From Diadema setosum (Eukaryota > Echinodermata > Echinoidea > Diadematoida > Diadematidae), in contig NC_092693.1 of the NCBI RefSeq assembly GCF_964275005.1, positions 24,579,122 through 24,643,121 of the forward strand: 64,000 nucleotides of DNA, read 5' to 3'. The translations under genes were made by a program, and so were the position numbers. The notes beneath the pieces are model-generated. The model had not been told where the DNA came from and did not search any database. It worked only from the letters and a program-made list of their open reading frames with translations. Of the stretch, positions 31,601 to 42,489 are shown piece by piece. Numbering within the stretch: the stretch's first letter is position 1; each line of letters opens with the position of its first letter.

Positions 31601-31668
31601 TCTTCCCATCCAGCAGGTAACTCTTCGTCGCTGTCTGTATCGAGGAGGGTGCTCGGTGGGGCTGCCAT
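25604..31668 (-). CDS. WWOX: WW domain-containing oxidoreductase, complete, 8 exons
   Basis: Exons in transcript order: 31668-31565, 30023-29959, 29337-29280, 28675-28497, 27710-27515, 27279-27094, 26700-26442, 25792-25604. Phases join into 411 codons plus stop (human WWOX has 414 residues). WW1 (LPAGWEERS to TTWVHP) keeps both tryptophans, W21 and W43. The nuclear signal GKRKR lies at 49-53. WW2 has W62, with Y84 where a second tryptophan would be, as in vertebrate WWOX. The short-chain dehydrogenase domain has TGANSGIG (129-136), CNAA, VSSESHR and the catalytic YGRSK (Y290, K294). The family acts as an adaptor binding PPxY proteins and as an NAD(P)H-dependent oxidoreductase in cytoplasm, mitochondria and nucleus; the substrate is not settled. 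The start is the ATG at 31668, with DTDSDEELP next as in human. Introns are short, unlike the megabase human gene. Convergent with SPT16, head to head with the kinase gene. Confidence 0.97.
30092..30238. mobile_element. 147-bp MITE in WWOX intron 1
   Basis: GGGCCCGTTTCATAAAACTT (30092) and its diverged reverse complement ending CAGGCCCC at 30238 form the ends; the arms continue inward through TGTCATCAGTGACA. It is non-coding. Confidence 0.8.
31372..31448. promoter_or_regulatory. GC-rich segment with Sp1-type box in WWOX intron 1
   Basis: A CpG-rich island of about 80 bp in AT-rich surroundings contains GGGGCGGGCGGGGC (about 31428-31441), a match to Sp1/KLF sites, next to the palindrome-like CCGCAGCCGGCTAGCTGCGG. 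It lies about 120 bases downstream of exon 1 and may be a promoter-proximal element of WWOX. Evidence is motif only. Confidence 0.35.
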
Positions 31669-32940
31669 TTTACACTGCGGATGCCTCGCCTAGTCCCAGT
31701 TACATAATATTCACGTCGGGTACAAGGAAAGGCACTTCAGCACTAAGCACCGATATCTACCTCCCTGCCCAATCCTCGCCTCAGATCGGATGATAGGGTC
31801 GTTCTATAGTGGATACCAAAGAGGTGGAAGATCGAAGAGGACCTTGTTTAATGACGGTCATGATCATGGTTTGCAACATGTGAAAGTTGCGAACAGTTGC
31901 ACATACAGTGGCTGGCACCAAAAAGGAAACAATTTGAATAAATAGAACTAATATTATGCTGTGATTTTTTTTTGTGTGTGTGTTTTGTTTTGTTTTGTTT
32001 GGGGGTGTTTTTTTTTTGTTTGTTTGTTTGTTTGTTGTATTTTATAGTGCGGCTGTCGCATAGTTACTGCAAATTTACATTATCGCAATTATCTTTAGGC
32101 TTATGGAATGTTAGAAAATACAAATTAAAGTTTGACTATATTTGGCACAAACAAATATGCGTGAAAAAAAGGCCTAAATTGAACCATGTGTTGTGCTGAA
32201 ATTTTTAAATATGCTAACAATCTTCGAAGATCTTTATTCTAGATTCTGAATCCAAATAATACTGTATACATGCAGAGTGACTTTGATGGGAATGACTAGT
32301 GAGTCAAAGTCAAGGGGAAGATCGAGTGGAGTTTTCGTATATGAGCAAAGGCTGCGGCATACGTCAGTGATCATAGTGCTCTATGAAACCAGTGATGCAA
32401 TTTGTTCAGAATTGTCTCCAGTATATACATCACAATGAATTAACTGACTCTGATTCTATGCCGGTATTTGCTGCTTTCTTGTTTCATTATGCAACAGGCT
32501 ACAGCAGAGACTCCACAGCAGCAGCAGTAAAAACAACTAGGCTCTCTCTCGTATCATACACACTATAGAGCAGAGATGCAACGTTGTTCTTACTTCTTCG
32601 CACCATCAGATACCGAGTAGTCTACACTGAATGTGGAAACAGGCACATTCGGTCTCACGTTGAAATGCAGTTCAAACAGTTGGACCCGCAGTTGAAGAGG
32701 CAATAATATATTCATATCAAGTGACTTATCTTAAACAACATAATTATCATATTACATTATGGACATAACATGCATATTTTCCCATCTCTCCCTCTCCCTC
32801 TATCTCTGCGTCTCATTTACCTGTTCTCGCAATGTAATTATCACTCTGACACGAATTCTATACACGTTGCATCACCGGCATGTATTACTCCCTTATTCAT
32901 ATCCTTGCACTTGCACTTTCATTAGGGCCTACGTCTCAGA
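31669..32940. other. Divergent intergenic region, WWOX side
   Basis: Sequence upstream of the WWOX start should hold its transcription start. No TATA box is obvious. A TTTG/TTTTG microsatellite lies at 31974-32037. No gene was recognised. Confidence 0.5.
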
Positions 32941-32954
32941 CGGTACGCGGTATC

Positions 32955-33239
32955 GTCATTGCTATTGGTCGAAAGTTCACTGGGAAGCAGTGCGTCACTG
33001 AGTGCCCTGGCCTCGCGTTCTTTCATTGGCTGAGCGTATATGCAAATATGCGTGACCAAAAGTCTTTGATGACGTTTGAAGGTTACGCACGCGCACACTC
33101 TCTCTGTCTTGTTTTGGTAACAGATGTCGATAGGAAATATTGTCATAAGTCCTTTGACTGATTTAGCCTTTGACTGCCGCACTTCGGAGCATTGGAAAGC
33201 TTTCCATTCCTTTTGCATTCAAATTTGCGAAATAATCAG
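32955..33239 (+). promoter_or_regulatory. Probable promoter and 5' UTR exon of the kinase gene
   Basis: Two inverted CCAAT boxes (ATTGG at 32964-32968 and 33025-33029), a perfect octamer ATGCAAAT (33040-33047) and a CRE-like TGACGT (33070-33075) cluster within 115 bases. Downstream, CAG/GTAAAA at 33237-33245 is a plausible donor for a non-coding first exon ending at 33239, which would splice to the pyrimidine-rich acceptor at 34022 just before the first ATG. Inference from motifs and spacing; it could also serve WWOX in the other direction. Confidence 0.4.
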
Positions 33240-34022
33240 GTAAAACAGACTTTCACATGATTTCTCTTGTTTATAATACTTTTGTGGACATAAGTACTAG
33301 TATGTATTTGTTACAAGCTAAAGCTTTTACTAGTTACGACTATATGCAATATGTGGGTATGCATATCCTACAAACATGTATACAAGAAATTTCGGCTTTT
33401 CTGACAAGCGTTAATTTCCTGTACCAGCTTCACCGCTTTTTTATCATACGTGTCATAGGAGATCGTTCTTTCGCTATTGCAGCACCGATTTTAGGGCTTA
33501 GACAGGCACTGAGCAAATGTCAAAATTTAGCGGTCTAACTGTGTTATACTTATCTTTAATTTAGGTTTATGAAGTTTTGCAAATTGCTTAGAGAGACTTC
33601 TGAATGCCCCATATAAATGCAAATTATTATCATCATCTTTCTACTTATCAAAGTCTGGTTACTGCAGTTATGCTTGTCGTGCTGGTACAGGCATCTACCA
33701 CAATAAACCTCGTTCATTATTATGTCAATTAAAATAAGATTATGAGAACTTCAATCTTATGGAAATGACGAACTTCAAGTCAAATTCTAACACCTATAGC
33801 TCTGTTCTTGTAAACCTTTCTAGTTACATAAACCTCGATGTTGGATATATCGCGCCTTTAGGTATGCGAAGGATGAGAATGAATTATGGCGTTTAAAGCT
33901 GTATAGCATACAAGTACCATGTTCCCCTAGATTATGAACAGAATGATGAATTGCAGCAAAATTGAATTGAACAAATATGCAATGCATTTTGCTTTGTGTT
34001 CGTTTATTTCTTTATCCATAAG

Positions 34023-37000
34023 ATGCCATACTTTCTTGGTTATCTTGGTTCTTGGATGGCGAATGAGACGTCTTCCATCTTCACGTCTCTCCTAAGCCAA
34101 GATATCATCAAAGATGCCAGAACTAAAGCTCAGGTATATAATGATATGACACAGTCTAACATTGATTGGGTCTCTTCTTGTCCTTTCTTTTATATATACA
34201 CGAAATAATGTTTGGGAAATATTCTGTTAATTTCAATCTGAAACATGCATTAGGCCTGATTCAAATATATACTCACTTGAAAATGAATCCTCTGTACTGT
34301 TTTGCAGCCAGATACCTTACCCTATATAGGTTGTTATTTTTCTCTTTCTAGCGAGTCTATTTGCACATCACTACTTGGTATTCAATAAATAGATAACAGT
34401 TTCCTTGTTTCCTTTGTATTGACGGACTATGATTCGAGGTACACACCGGGGAATGACGTATACTAGTACAGGGTGTGTGGTCGCTTTCACCATGCTATGC
34501 TGTCAGATTCTGAATGATTGCAAAAACTGATTCCTTTAAGTGCAGTACCACTCTCGATTCACGTTAAAATTATAAGATGGAGTAAATCTAAATAAAAAAA
34601 ATATCATAATTGTATGAAAGCTGTGAAATGTTGAAGTTTCACTTGCTTTGAAAGACCTGAGATAATTGCTGCAACCACACATTATATAATCAGAGTGACG
34701 ATGTCATCATATCACAGCTCTCAATTAGAACACAAATAAAATCATTTTATTTTTTGTCTATTGTTCATCAATTCAATCATTTCCATCTGGAAATAATCAC
34801 TGGTAGTATCATAGCACAACAATAATTTGATGTATAATAAAAAAAATTATCTGACTCATTTGAAGGAAATTAGTGACTTTCTGTATTCAAGTCAATAGGA
34901 TTTTGTCAAATTGTATGTGAGGTGATGTCATAGTCGCGACATCTATTTTGCACATACTAATAAGGTTGGGACTTAGTTTTACATGAAAGTCAGCTTGAAC
35001 ATTAAGGGCTAAGAATTGATACCATTATCTTCTAATTCCTTGGCACTGTTAGCTCGCCTTGTATCCAAGCCGTCTACTGCAATAGAATGAAATCAGGCAG
35101 TCATTGTCGTCTCTTCGTTTATTTCTTTCTTGATTTCATGCACTACAGAGATTATCTGGCTTTTTTCTGCACACACCCTTGACGGAGACCAACACCCGGC
35201 CACCATCGGACAAGTTCCCCTGTAGCTCGCTGCTTCTTAGAAGCCTTTGTGTGTTGGAGAAGAAGGAAGAGACTATCAAGGTCAGTTGATTGATGCAGTA
35301 ATTGGTATTTTCATTGAAAGTGGGGAGAAGGAAACAGCTTGCCAGATTCAGTGAAACCAACGTCAGTTGACCATCATGTTATAATCCTGGCTCATGTCGT
35401 GGAGACATTCCTGTATCAATGACTGACTTATCTGATGAAAACAAAAACAACAATAATAGAAATGGTGTCTTCTTATCACCTGTGTAGTGCAGAATTTCAT
35501 TACAACGTCAAAAATAAATACTATAAAAACAAGAATGGCAAAGTTCAGTTTCCTAAAGACAAATGTTTTCGAGAAAAAAAAGGCTAAAATGGCATGAATT
35601 CATATTTTGCGGACAATCCTTTTACAGACAGCATTACCAAATAGCCATATTCTAACAAGTAATACTCTGTGATATAATCATGCTCAACTAAATGTATTTC
35701 TCGGTCGTGAAGCTGGAACTTTAAGTCGGTTTATCGTGATGTTCTTTGACGTTATGAAAACTACTCCGTGCCTGAAGTTCATTGAAATATATATTTTTAA
35801 ATGTGCAGCGTCTCCACCTGATGGCTGAAAGGTCAAGGGAGAAGAACCAGTTTTACCAATCCTATCTCAGGGTAGGTAGAAGAACCAGTTTTACCAATCC
35901 TATCTCAAGGTAGGTAGAAGAACCAGTTTTACCAATCCTATCTCAGGGTAGGTAGAAGAACCAGTTTTACCAATCCTATCTCAGGGTAGGTAGAAGAACC
36001 AGTTTTACCAATCCTATCTCAGGGTAGGGAGAAGAACCAGTTTTTCCAATCCTATCTCAGGGTAGGTAGAAGAACCAGTTTTACCAATCCTATCTCAGGG
36101 TAGGTAGAAGAACCAGTTTTACCAATCCTATCTCAGGGTAGGGAGAAGAACCAGTTTTACCAATCCTATCTCAGGGTAGGTAGAAGAACCAGTTTTACCA
36201 ATCCTATCTCAGGGTAGGTAGAAGAACCAGTTTTACCAATCCTATCTCAGGGTAGGGAGAAGAACCAGTTTTACCAATCCTATCTCAGGGTAGGTAGAAG
36301 AACCAGTTTTACCAATCCTATCTCAGGGTAGGTAGAAGAACCAGTTTTACCAATCCTATCTCAGGGTAGGGAGAAGAACCAGTTTTACCAATCCTATCTC
36401 AGGGTAGGTAGAAGAACCAGTTTTACCAATCCTATCTCAGGGTAGGTAGAAGAACCAGTTTTACCAATCCTATCTCAGGGTAGGTAGAAGAACCAGTTTT
36501 ACCAATCCTATCTCAGGGTAGGGAGAAGAACCAGTTTTACCAATCCTATCTCAGGGTAGGTAGAAGAACCAGTTTTACCAATCCTATCTCAGGGTAGGTA
36601 GAAGAACCAGTTTTACCAATCCTATCTCAGGGTAGGTAGAAGAACCAGTTTTACCAATCCTATCTCAGGGTAGGTAGAAGAACCAGTTTTACCAATCCTA
36701 TCTCAGGGTAGGTAGAAGAACCAGTTTTACCAATCCTATCTCAGGGTAGGTAGAAGAACCAGTTTTACCAATCCTATCTCAGGGTAGGGAGAAGAACCAG
36801 TTTTACCAATCCTATCTCAGGGTAGGTAGAAGAACCAGTTTTACCAATCCTATCTCAGGGTAGGTAGAAGAACCAGTTTTACCAATCCTATCTCAGGGTA
36901 GGTAGAAGAACCAGTTTTACCAATCCTATCTCAGGGTAGGTAGAAGAACCAGTTTTACCAATCCTATCTCAGGGTAGGTAGAAGAACCAGTTTTACCAAT

Positions 37001-40000
37001 CCTATCTCAGGGTAGGTAGAAGAACCAGTTTTACCAATCCTATCTCAGGGTAGGTAGAAGAACCAGTTTTACCAATCCTATCTCAGGGTAGGTAGAAGAA
37101 CCAGTTTTACCAATCCTATCTCAGGGTAGGTAGAAGAACCAGTTTTACCAATCCTATCTCAGGGTAGGTAGAAGAACCAGTTTTACCAATCCTATCTAAG
37201 GGTAGGTAGAAGAACCAGTTTTACCAATCCTATCTCAGGGTAGGTAGAAGAACCAGTTTTACCAATCCTATCTCAGGGTAGGTAGAAGAACCAGTTTTAC
37301 CAATCCTATCTCAGGGTAGGTAGAAGAACCAGTTTTACCAATCCTATCTCAGGGTAGGTAGAAGAACCATTTTTATCAATCCTATCTCAGGGTAGGTAGA
37401 AGAACCAGTTTTACCAATCCTATCTCAGGGTAGGTACAATTTGCAGTAAGGTATACTTCGATTGAAATGAGCATCATTTTTCTTTTCTTTTTCTTTTTCA
37501 AGTCAATGAATGAACACCAGAAATCGATACAGAATAATGCATTGAATATTTCTATTGCAAGTCCTATACGTCGAAGTAAATAGGCACCGATTAACCGTGT
37601 TTTAGTAGTAGCCATGATAATAATCATGGGTATGATACTCAGGCTGGATTTGAACCAATGATCTCCTGAGTGTGTACGCCCATGAATTTTTATCATGGCT
37701 ACAGATTTTATCATTACTATTCAGACACTGTTAATCGGGGTTATCTACATCGAGGATGGGCAATTTGTCAATCAGTTGCAATGGAAAACAAGATTTCATT
37801 CATTTTGGTTGTTATTTCTATTCTGTGAAAGAACACAAACGACAAACGATGAATGCTTAAAGAAAAAAACTAACTTCTACATGAGGAAAAGGGAGTCAAG
37901 GAAACTATAATAGTTTCCTTGACTCCCTTTTCCTCATGTAAAATTGATTCATGATCATTCTCTATGACAGTATTGTGTTGACAACGACGTCTCTCTTTAG
38001 ATCATAAATTTCAGCCACTATGTCCTATAGCTAATACGATATAGTTCCATTTAATCAATTTTCGTCACAGCGACAAGTCTACCCCATGTGTTTTCCAACA
38101 GACCCTCGTGTCCACTATGAGATTGGATGATATTGCCATCAAGCTGAATGGTGGCGTACTCAAGAGAATCCCTCGTGCGTGGATGTTGAGCCGCCGAGAA
38201 CTCCGCGGATCGCACTCCCGGCTGGAGACTCTGAGCGCGACAGTGAGGGTAGGGAAATATCACATATCTCAATTTATTACTGTCTGCTTTGCTGTATCAA
38301 ATAAGTTCGTGCTTTTTCGGGTTTTAAATCTCAAGCAAATAATTCATTTTCATGGCGGTCATTTTTTATTCAGTGAGCACATAAAACTTACTCAGGTTCA
38401 GCAGACAATGTTCACCATGAATTTACTGTACGTGACTCTGAAGAAACTGGTATTGGGGCAATGTTGTGATTACATGAATGCCGAAATACTTTCAAACACC
38501 TCTAACGACTGCATAGCAGTATTCATGGAAACTTATTTGTGGCGTTTTTTGTTTAAACAAAGTCAAAGACTCAAGAAATTATCGGAAATCCAGTTCCTTT
38601 CTTATCGTGTAAAGACAATGTGTTCTATAATGTTCTAGGCGCCTGCACAACAATTAATCCTAACCGAAATGTATGTGTCTGTCACAAGGACGTCGCAAAG
38701 ACAATGGGCATCGAATCACAACGCTGCGGGGAGTCTCTGCTCTGTAAGATGGCAGAGAAGTGGTCTCTGAGTCAGAGGGAGATTCAAGATCTCGAGAACA
38801 AACTTAAGATCGAGAAAGAAAAAGTGTGTCAACTTTCCAGGGATGCGCTGCTGGTACGTAAGCATACATGTTTTATTTATCAAATGCAGGTTATTGAGCG
38901 TTGTTCGTATTGTGATTGGGAAAGATAGCAAGATCGGTTACAATACGATTTACTACCTGTTGCACTTTAAATTCTACGTTGTTCTTGTATTTAGAAGTTT
39001 AACAAGAAAGAGAATATATTATTATGCACAGATTAAACAAACGCATATCACACAGCTATCATGTCGTCGTATAGATAGGGGATAACTTATGATCTCTGGT
39101 GATTTTATGCGATTAAAAGAAGCATTTATAGAGTGTATTCTGGAATGATAATGCAGAGGATCCCTGCAGATACAACATGGATGGTATAATTTAATGCATA
39201 ATGCTTGGTTTCCTCTTTATTTGACAGAAACGAGTCGCAAGCCTTGAGCAGGCCTTGCTCGCAGAAAGCGACAAGGCTAAGAGAGCTACTCAGTGTCTTC
39301 AGGTATGAATGGAGGAAGTTATCATTCTCATGCACACGAGTCATCTGAGCCTGCGGGGAAAAGAAAAACAAAACAAGAGTTTGCCTACCGATTTTCACAT
39401 TAATTGATACCATGTAAAAAAACCACTTGTCGCATTCATAAGTTCAAATCATGTGACTATTTGTAAGGAAAAAAATCGGCATTTTTTTTTTTCGCTCTTC
39501 GATGGTAAGCTAGATATACACACGCCCTTTTATACAAAGAAATAGTTTTCGTTCGGAATATAGTAAGGTGTGCGTGTATGTGAAGATACCTTGAAATTCA
39601 TTTCAAAGTCTGCATGTTGTTGCTTGGAATTACGTTACACTCACACTAAACACTGCACGACGACACTCATGTCTGCGTGCTTTTTTTTTTTTTTCTTCTT
39701 CTTCTTCTTTTTCTTCCATAGGTTCAAAAGTGCACACTTGCCGTCCAAACCTCGCCCATCCCTGGACTAGTAGTCTATTCTCGGGGAGCTCAGACTACTT
39801 TCACTGACTTGGTGCCCTTGGACAAGTAGGTAGCAGTGATTTTGTCGGTTATTCACGAGAGAAAGATGCAAGTTATTCTTTAATTCTGTCGGGGTTGTTA
39901 GGAAGGATTATCATTTGATGTTCCTCATGAGTACGAGCAATAGACATACTTCCAAGAGACTTTGAAATTGACTAAAGGAAGGAAAGCATATTTGACACAA

Positions 40001-40937
40001 TCCGCAATATTCTGACGAAATTGATCGTACAATGTATTTAATAGTGCAAGTAATAATGAAAAAAAAAAAACACATGACCGTTTTCTGTACAATGTAGCAT
40101 TGTCAAACAGAGAAATAGAACGACTGAAAATGATATCTTTCTCAGATCACATGGGGACGCTGGTACCAATACCCCACTGGGCGGTGACCCGTCAAATGTT
40201 ACTATGGCCATCGAGGATGCGTGCGAGGGTGACGTCACTCTACTTTCGTCCAATGAAATGGCAGCTTCTTCGGCACATCTTGCCATCCACTCATCGGCTT
40301 GTAGTCCCGAGGAAGCATACTACGACGCCCTCTCTGCACTTCCTTGCCAGATTTCGTTTTCCTTCAGTAGTACAGAGTACGTTGTCGCGATCCATTGTTC
40401 CATCGATTATTCCTATGCTCGTGTTTAGGATTTTTCTTTTCTTTGATAGCATTAGAGTGTATGATGGCGTGTGACGTAAGGAGAAAGATACCATTGTCAT
40501 TCTTGGTATCAGTAGCATGTAAATGTTAATCTATCGATTACTATATATAAAAAGAAACAAAGAAACAAAGAAACAAAACAAAACAAAAGAAGTAAGATGA
40601 GAACAAGGAAGTTCATTGTAATGCACAATAGCAATACTCATCTCTTCGGCATAGAAGTGATTCTACTTCAGTGATACTTTATAGGGTACCAGAGTTGACT
40701 GAAGGAACGGCCGTTAAGTGTAAAATCTAAACAGGCATCAGGCGGCAAGAGTTAGGAGTGGCAGAACATCTGAGGAGATATCAGGAAAAGAAAATTACAG
40801 AAGTTTAGACGACAGTGTTATAGGCACCTCCAAGCGAGTACATGAAAGAGACCATACTTCTGCGATACCAGGTTTTCAAGGAGTGTCATCACAATATTTG
40901 GATTGAAAAAAAAAAATCAATGCTCTTTGCAGCAGAG

Positions 40938-40996
<59 letters not shown>

Positions 40997-42210
40997 TGTA
41001 TATATATATTATATATTATATGTCAATCCTATGCATAACACGTTTCAGTGTACAAGTACAGTGGGATATTAGCTTGGGTTTTCTTTTAGGTTTATTTATT
41101 TAATTGTTTGTTTTGTTTTTTGTTGTCTTTCTATTTTCCCTCTAGTTCTTTTGTTTAAACCTCTTTTCGATTCTATGTATACTTCCACTCAGGAAAAAAT
41201 CGGCAGCCAAGCCATCCAAGGCCTCCCTAGAGGCTGTCGACTCTCTCCAAGCTGTCATTTTTACTTTAAATAATGACAACCCCAGCTTTGACACGGCAAG
41301 CACAATCTGTCAGAGATTTATTCCAAAGAACCTATCTGCCAGAGGTCTCATGGTAAGGAGTACTTCCGATCTTCTTCCCTGGGGAGCGTCTGGGGACGAG
41401 GTTGAACTTGGTAGTGGTACTACCGGCACAGTCTACCTCTATGCTCATGCAGTTAGCCACCGCCCTGTCGCGCTCAAAGTCATGTCAGTTCCACCAAAAG
41501 ATTGCTGTCAAGAGGACAGGCGACAAGTGATCAGCAAATTGAAGCAAGAAGTTCGGATTCTGACTGCCCTCGGCAACAAAGATTGGTTCCCCGAGTTCTA
41601 CGGCTGCATCAAGGTCGGACCAGATACGGTTGGTATTGCCATGGAGTTCTGCGGGGATGAATCCAAGGGGAAGAGCTACTCCATCGCCGATTGTGTGGAA
41701 GGATATGGACCCCATCTCAGCAGGGATGACTGGATGGGAGTAATGCAGGATGTGGCTGACGGATTGATCGTGATGCACAGGAGGGGTTTCCTCTGCAACG
41801 ATCTCAAAGAGGACAATGTGCTAGTGGTAGAGTCAGAAGGAGAATGGGGCGTGAAGATCGTTGATTTTGGTTGGTCCAGCAGTATCAACAAGCCTCTCAG
41901 ACTCAGGTTCACAGCATCACAGAAGCAAGGTTACAAGGACGAGCAAATCTATAGTCAAATTGCCCCGGAATGTGCCCTAGACGGGAAACCATGCTCGGTT
42001 TCCAGTGACGTATACGCCCTGGGAAGATTGACTGCCTTCGTCGGGCAGCGAATGGGACTGAAGGACCTGGAAGACTTTGGAATGTACATTTACAAGTGCC
42101 CCAGGGAGAAGAGGCCATCACTGAAAGACTACATCGCCGAAGTCACTTGCCTCAGGAATGGCGGCAGCATGGGCAGTGAGAGCAGCGATGACAGTAACGA
42201 GGATTTGTGA
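34023..42210 (+). CDS. Coiled-coil protein with divergent protein kinase domain, 9 coding exons, family not identified
   Basis: Exons: 34023-34133, 35149-35280, 35809-35871, 38102-38248, 38689-38853, 39228-39302, 39722-39825, 40146-40376, 41193-42210. Phases join into 681 codons plus stop. The ATG at 34023 directly follows an AG acceptor and an in-frame stop lies at 33963, so it is the first usable start unless an upstream coding exon exists. Residues about 165-231 (SQREIQDLENKLKIEKEKV) are a coiled coil; 232-400 are Ser/Thr-rich and low in order. The kinase domain is in the last exon: glycine loop GSGTTGTVY (416-424), VALK lysine 438, helix-C Glu 462, catalytic loop LCNDLKEDN (Asp 546, Asn 551), DFG (Asp 567) and APE (590-592). 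The His-Arg of the usual HRD is Cys-Asn, making it a non-RD kinase, but all residues for phosphotransfer are present, so activity is likely. The end is acidic and serine-rich. Exon 3 lies at the head of a tandem array that repeats its splice donor. Confidence 0.85.
35839..37436 (+). repeat. 38-bp minisatellite, about 42 copies, made of an exon end plus its 5' splice site
   Basis: The unit starts GAGAAGAACCAGTTTTACCA and continues to CTATCTCAGG/GTAGGT; period is exactly 38. The first copy is the last 33 bases of the coding exon 35809-35871 plus its donor; the rest fill most of the following intron. Copies are nearly identical, the main variant being GGGAGAAG versus GGTAGAAG. Reading on from the first donor, one extra unit shifts the frame and any further unit meets an in-frame TAG, so only the first donor gives the full protein. 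Confidence 0.97.
37587..37738. mobile_element. 152-bp foldback containing a Pol III B-box-like motif
   Basis: The outer arms CCGATTAAC/GTTAATCGG, middle arms GTAGCCATGATA/TATCATGGCTAC and inner arms ACTCAGG/CCTGAGT are nested. On the minus strand the loop reads GGTTCAAATCC (37656-37646), a match to the B box of tRNA genes. No A box or complete tRNA cloverleaf is present. Confidence 0.55.
37878..37940. repeat. 63-base perfect palindrome (31-bp arms, 1-base centre)
   Basis: TACATGAGGAAAAGGGAGTC and following bases to CTAT pair exactly with the next 31 bases across a single A at 37909. It lies in the kinase intron, about 160 bp before the exon at 38102. No flanking duplication was recognised. 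Confidence 0.9.
39681..39718. repeat. T run and CTT microsatellite in a splice acceptor tract
   Basis: T14 followed by (TTC)n immediately precedes the acceptor AG at 39720-39721 of the exon 39722-39825, giving an unusually long polypyrimidine tract. Confidence 0.8.
40552..40591. repeat. GAAACAAA / AAAAC microsatellite
   Basis: Repeats of AAAGAAACAAAG grading into AAAACAAAAC. A related AAAAC repeat lies at 14233-14262. Confidence 0.8.
40940..40986. repeat. TA dinucleotide microsatellite
   Basis: About 22 TA units in the last kinase intron, followed by imperfect TATATA copies to 41021. Confidence 0.95.
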
Positions 42211-42467
42211 TGAGGAGAAAGAACTGGGAGGAGACGAGTCCACATAAACTTAAATAATATGTGTGTCATTTTGTCCTGCCATTAGTTTCATCTACTGCAC
42301 AAATCGCTCCAAACAATAGTAACCTGGGGATAATACTGGACACCAATGCCAAATTAATTCATATTATCAGTCATTTGTATATGATCTTCAAATTTGTGGG
42401 ATTCTTATCTAAAGACTCTGGGTTCAGACTTCATTGAAAACATTGAGAAAAATACTGCATTTTGTGA

Positions 42468-42473
42468 AATAAA
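42468..42473 (+). terminator. Polyadenylation signal of the kinase gene
   Basis: AATAAA 258 bases after the stop codon, followed by a TGTGGTTTGTGACTTTTATT GT/T-rich stretch, fits a cleavage site soon after. Confidence 0.6.
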
Positions 42474-42489
42474 CTGTGGTTTGTGACTT

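Noticed and set aside
31972-32199. A small Cys/Phe-rich protein
   Set aside because: The frame is the translation of a TTTG/TTTTG microsatellite followed by AT-rich sequence.
35839-37436. CRISPR-like array
   Set aside because: Copies are directly adjacent with no unique spacers and begin inside a coding exon of an intron-containing gene; it is a minisatellite.
37646-37656. A tRNA gene on the minus strand
   Set aside because: Only a B-box-like motif and a partial T-arm are present; there is no A box, anticodon arm or acceptor stem.
38620-38688. An upstream extension of the kinase exon from 38620 or from the acceptor at 38637-38638
   Set aside because: Joining at 38639 puts the phase-0 transcript in a frame that soon stops; the acceptor at 38687-38688 keeps the coiled-coil frame.
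41350-42210. The kinase as a single-exon gene starting at the ATG 41350
   Set aside because: The open frame continues upstream to an AG acceptor at 41192, and eight further exons join in phase, so this ATG is internal (residue 396).
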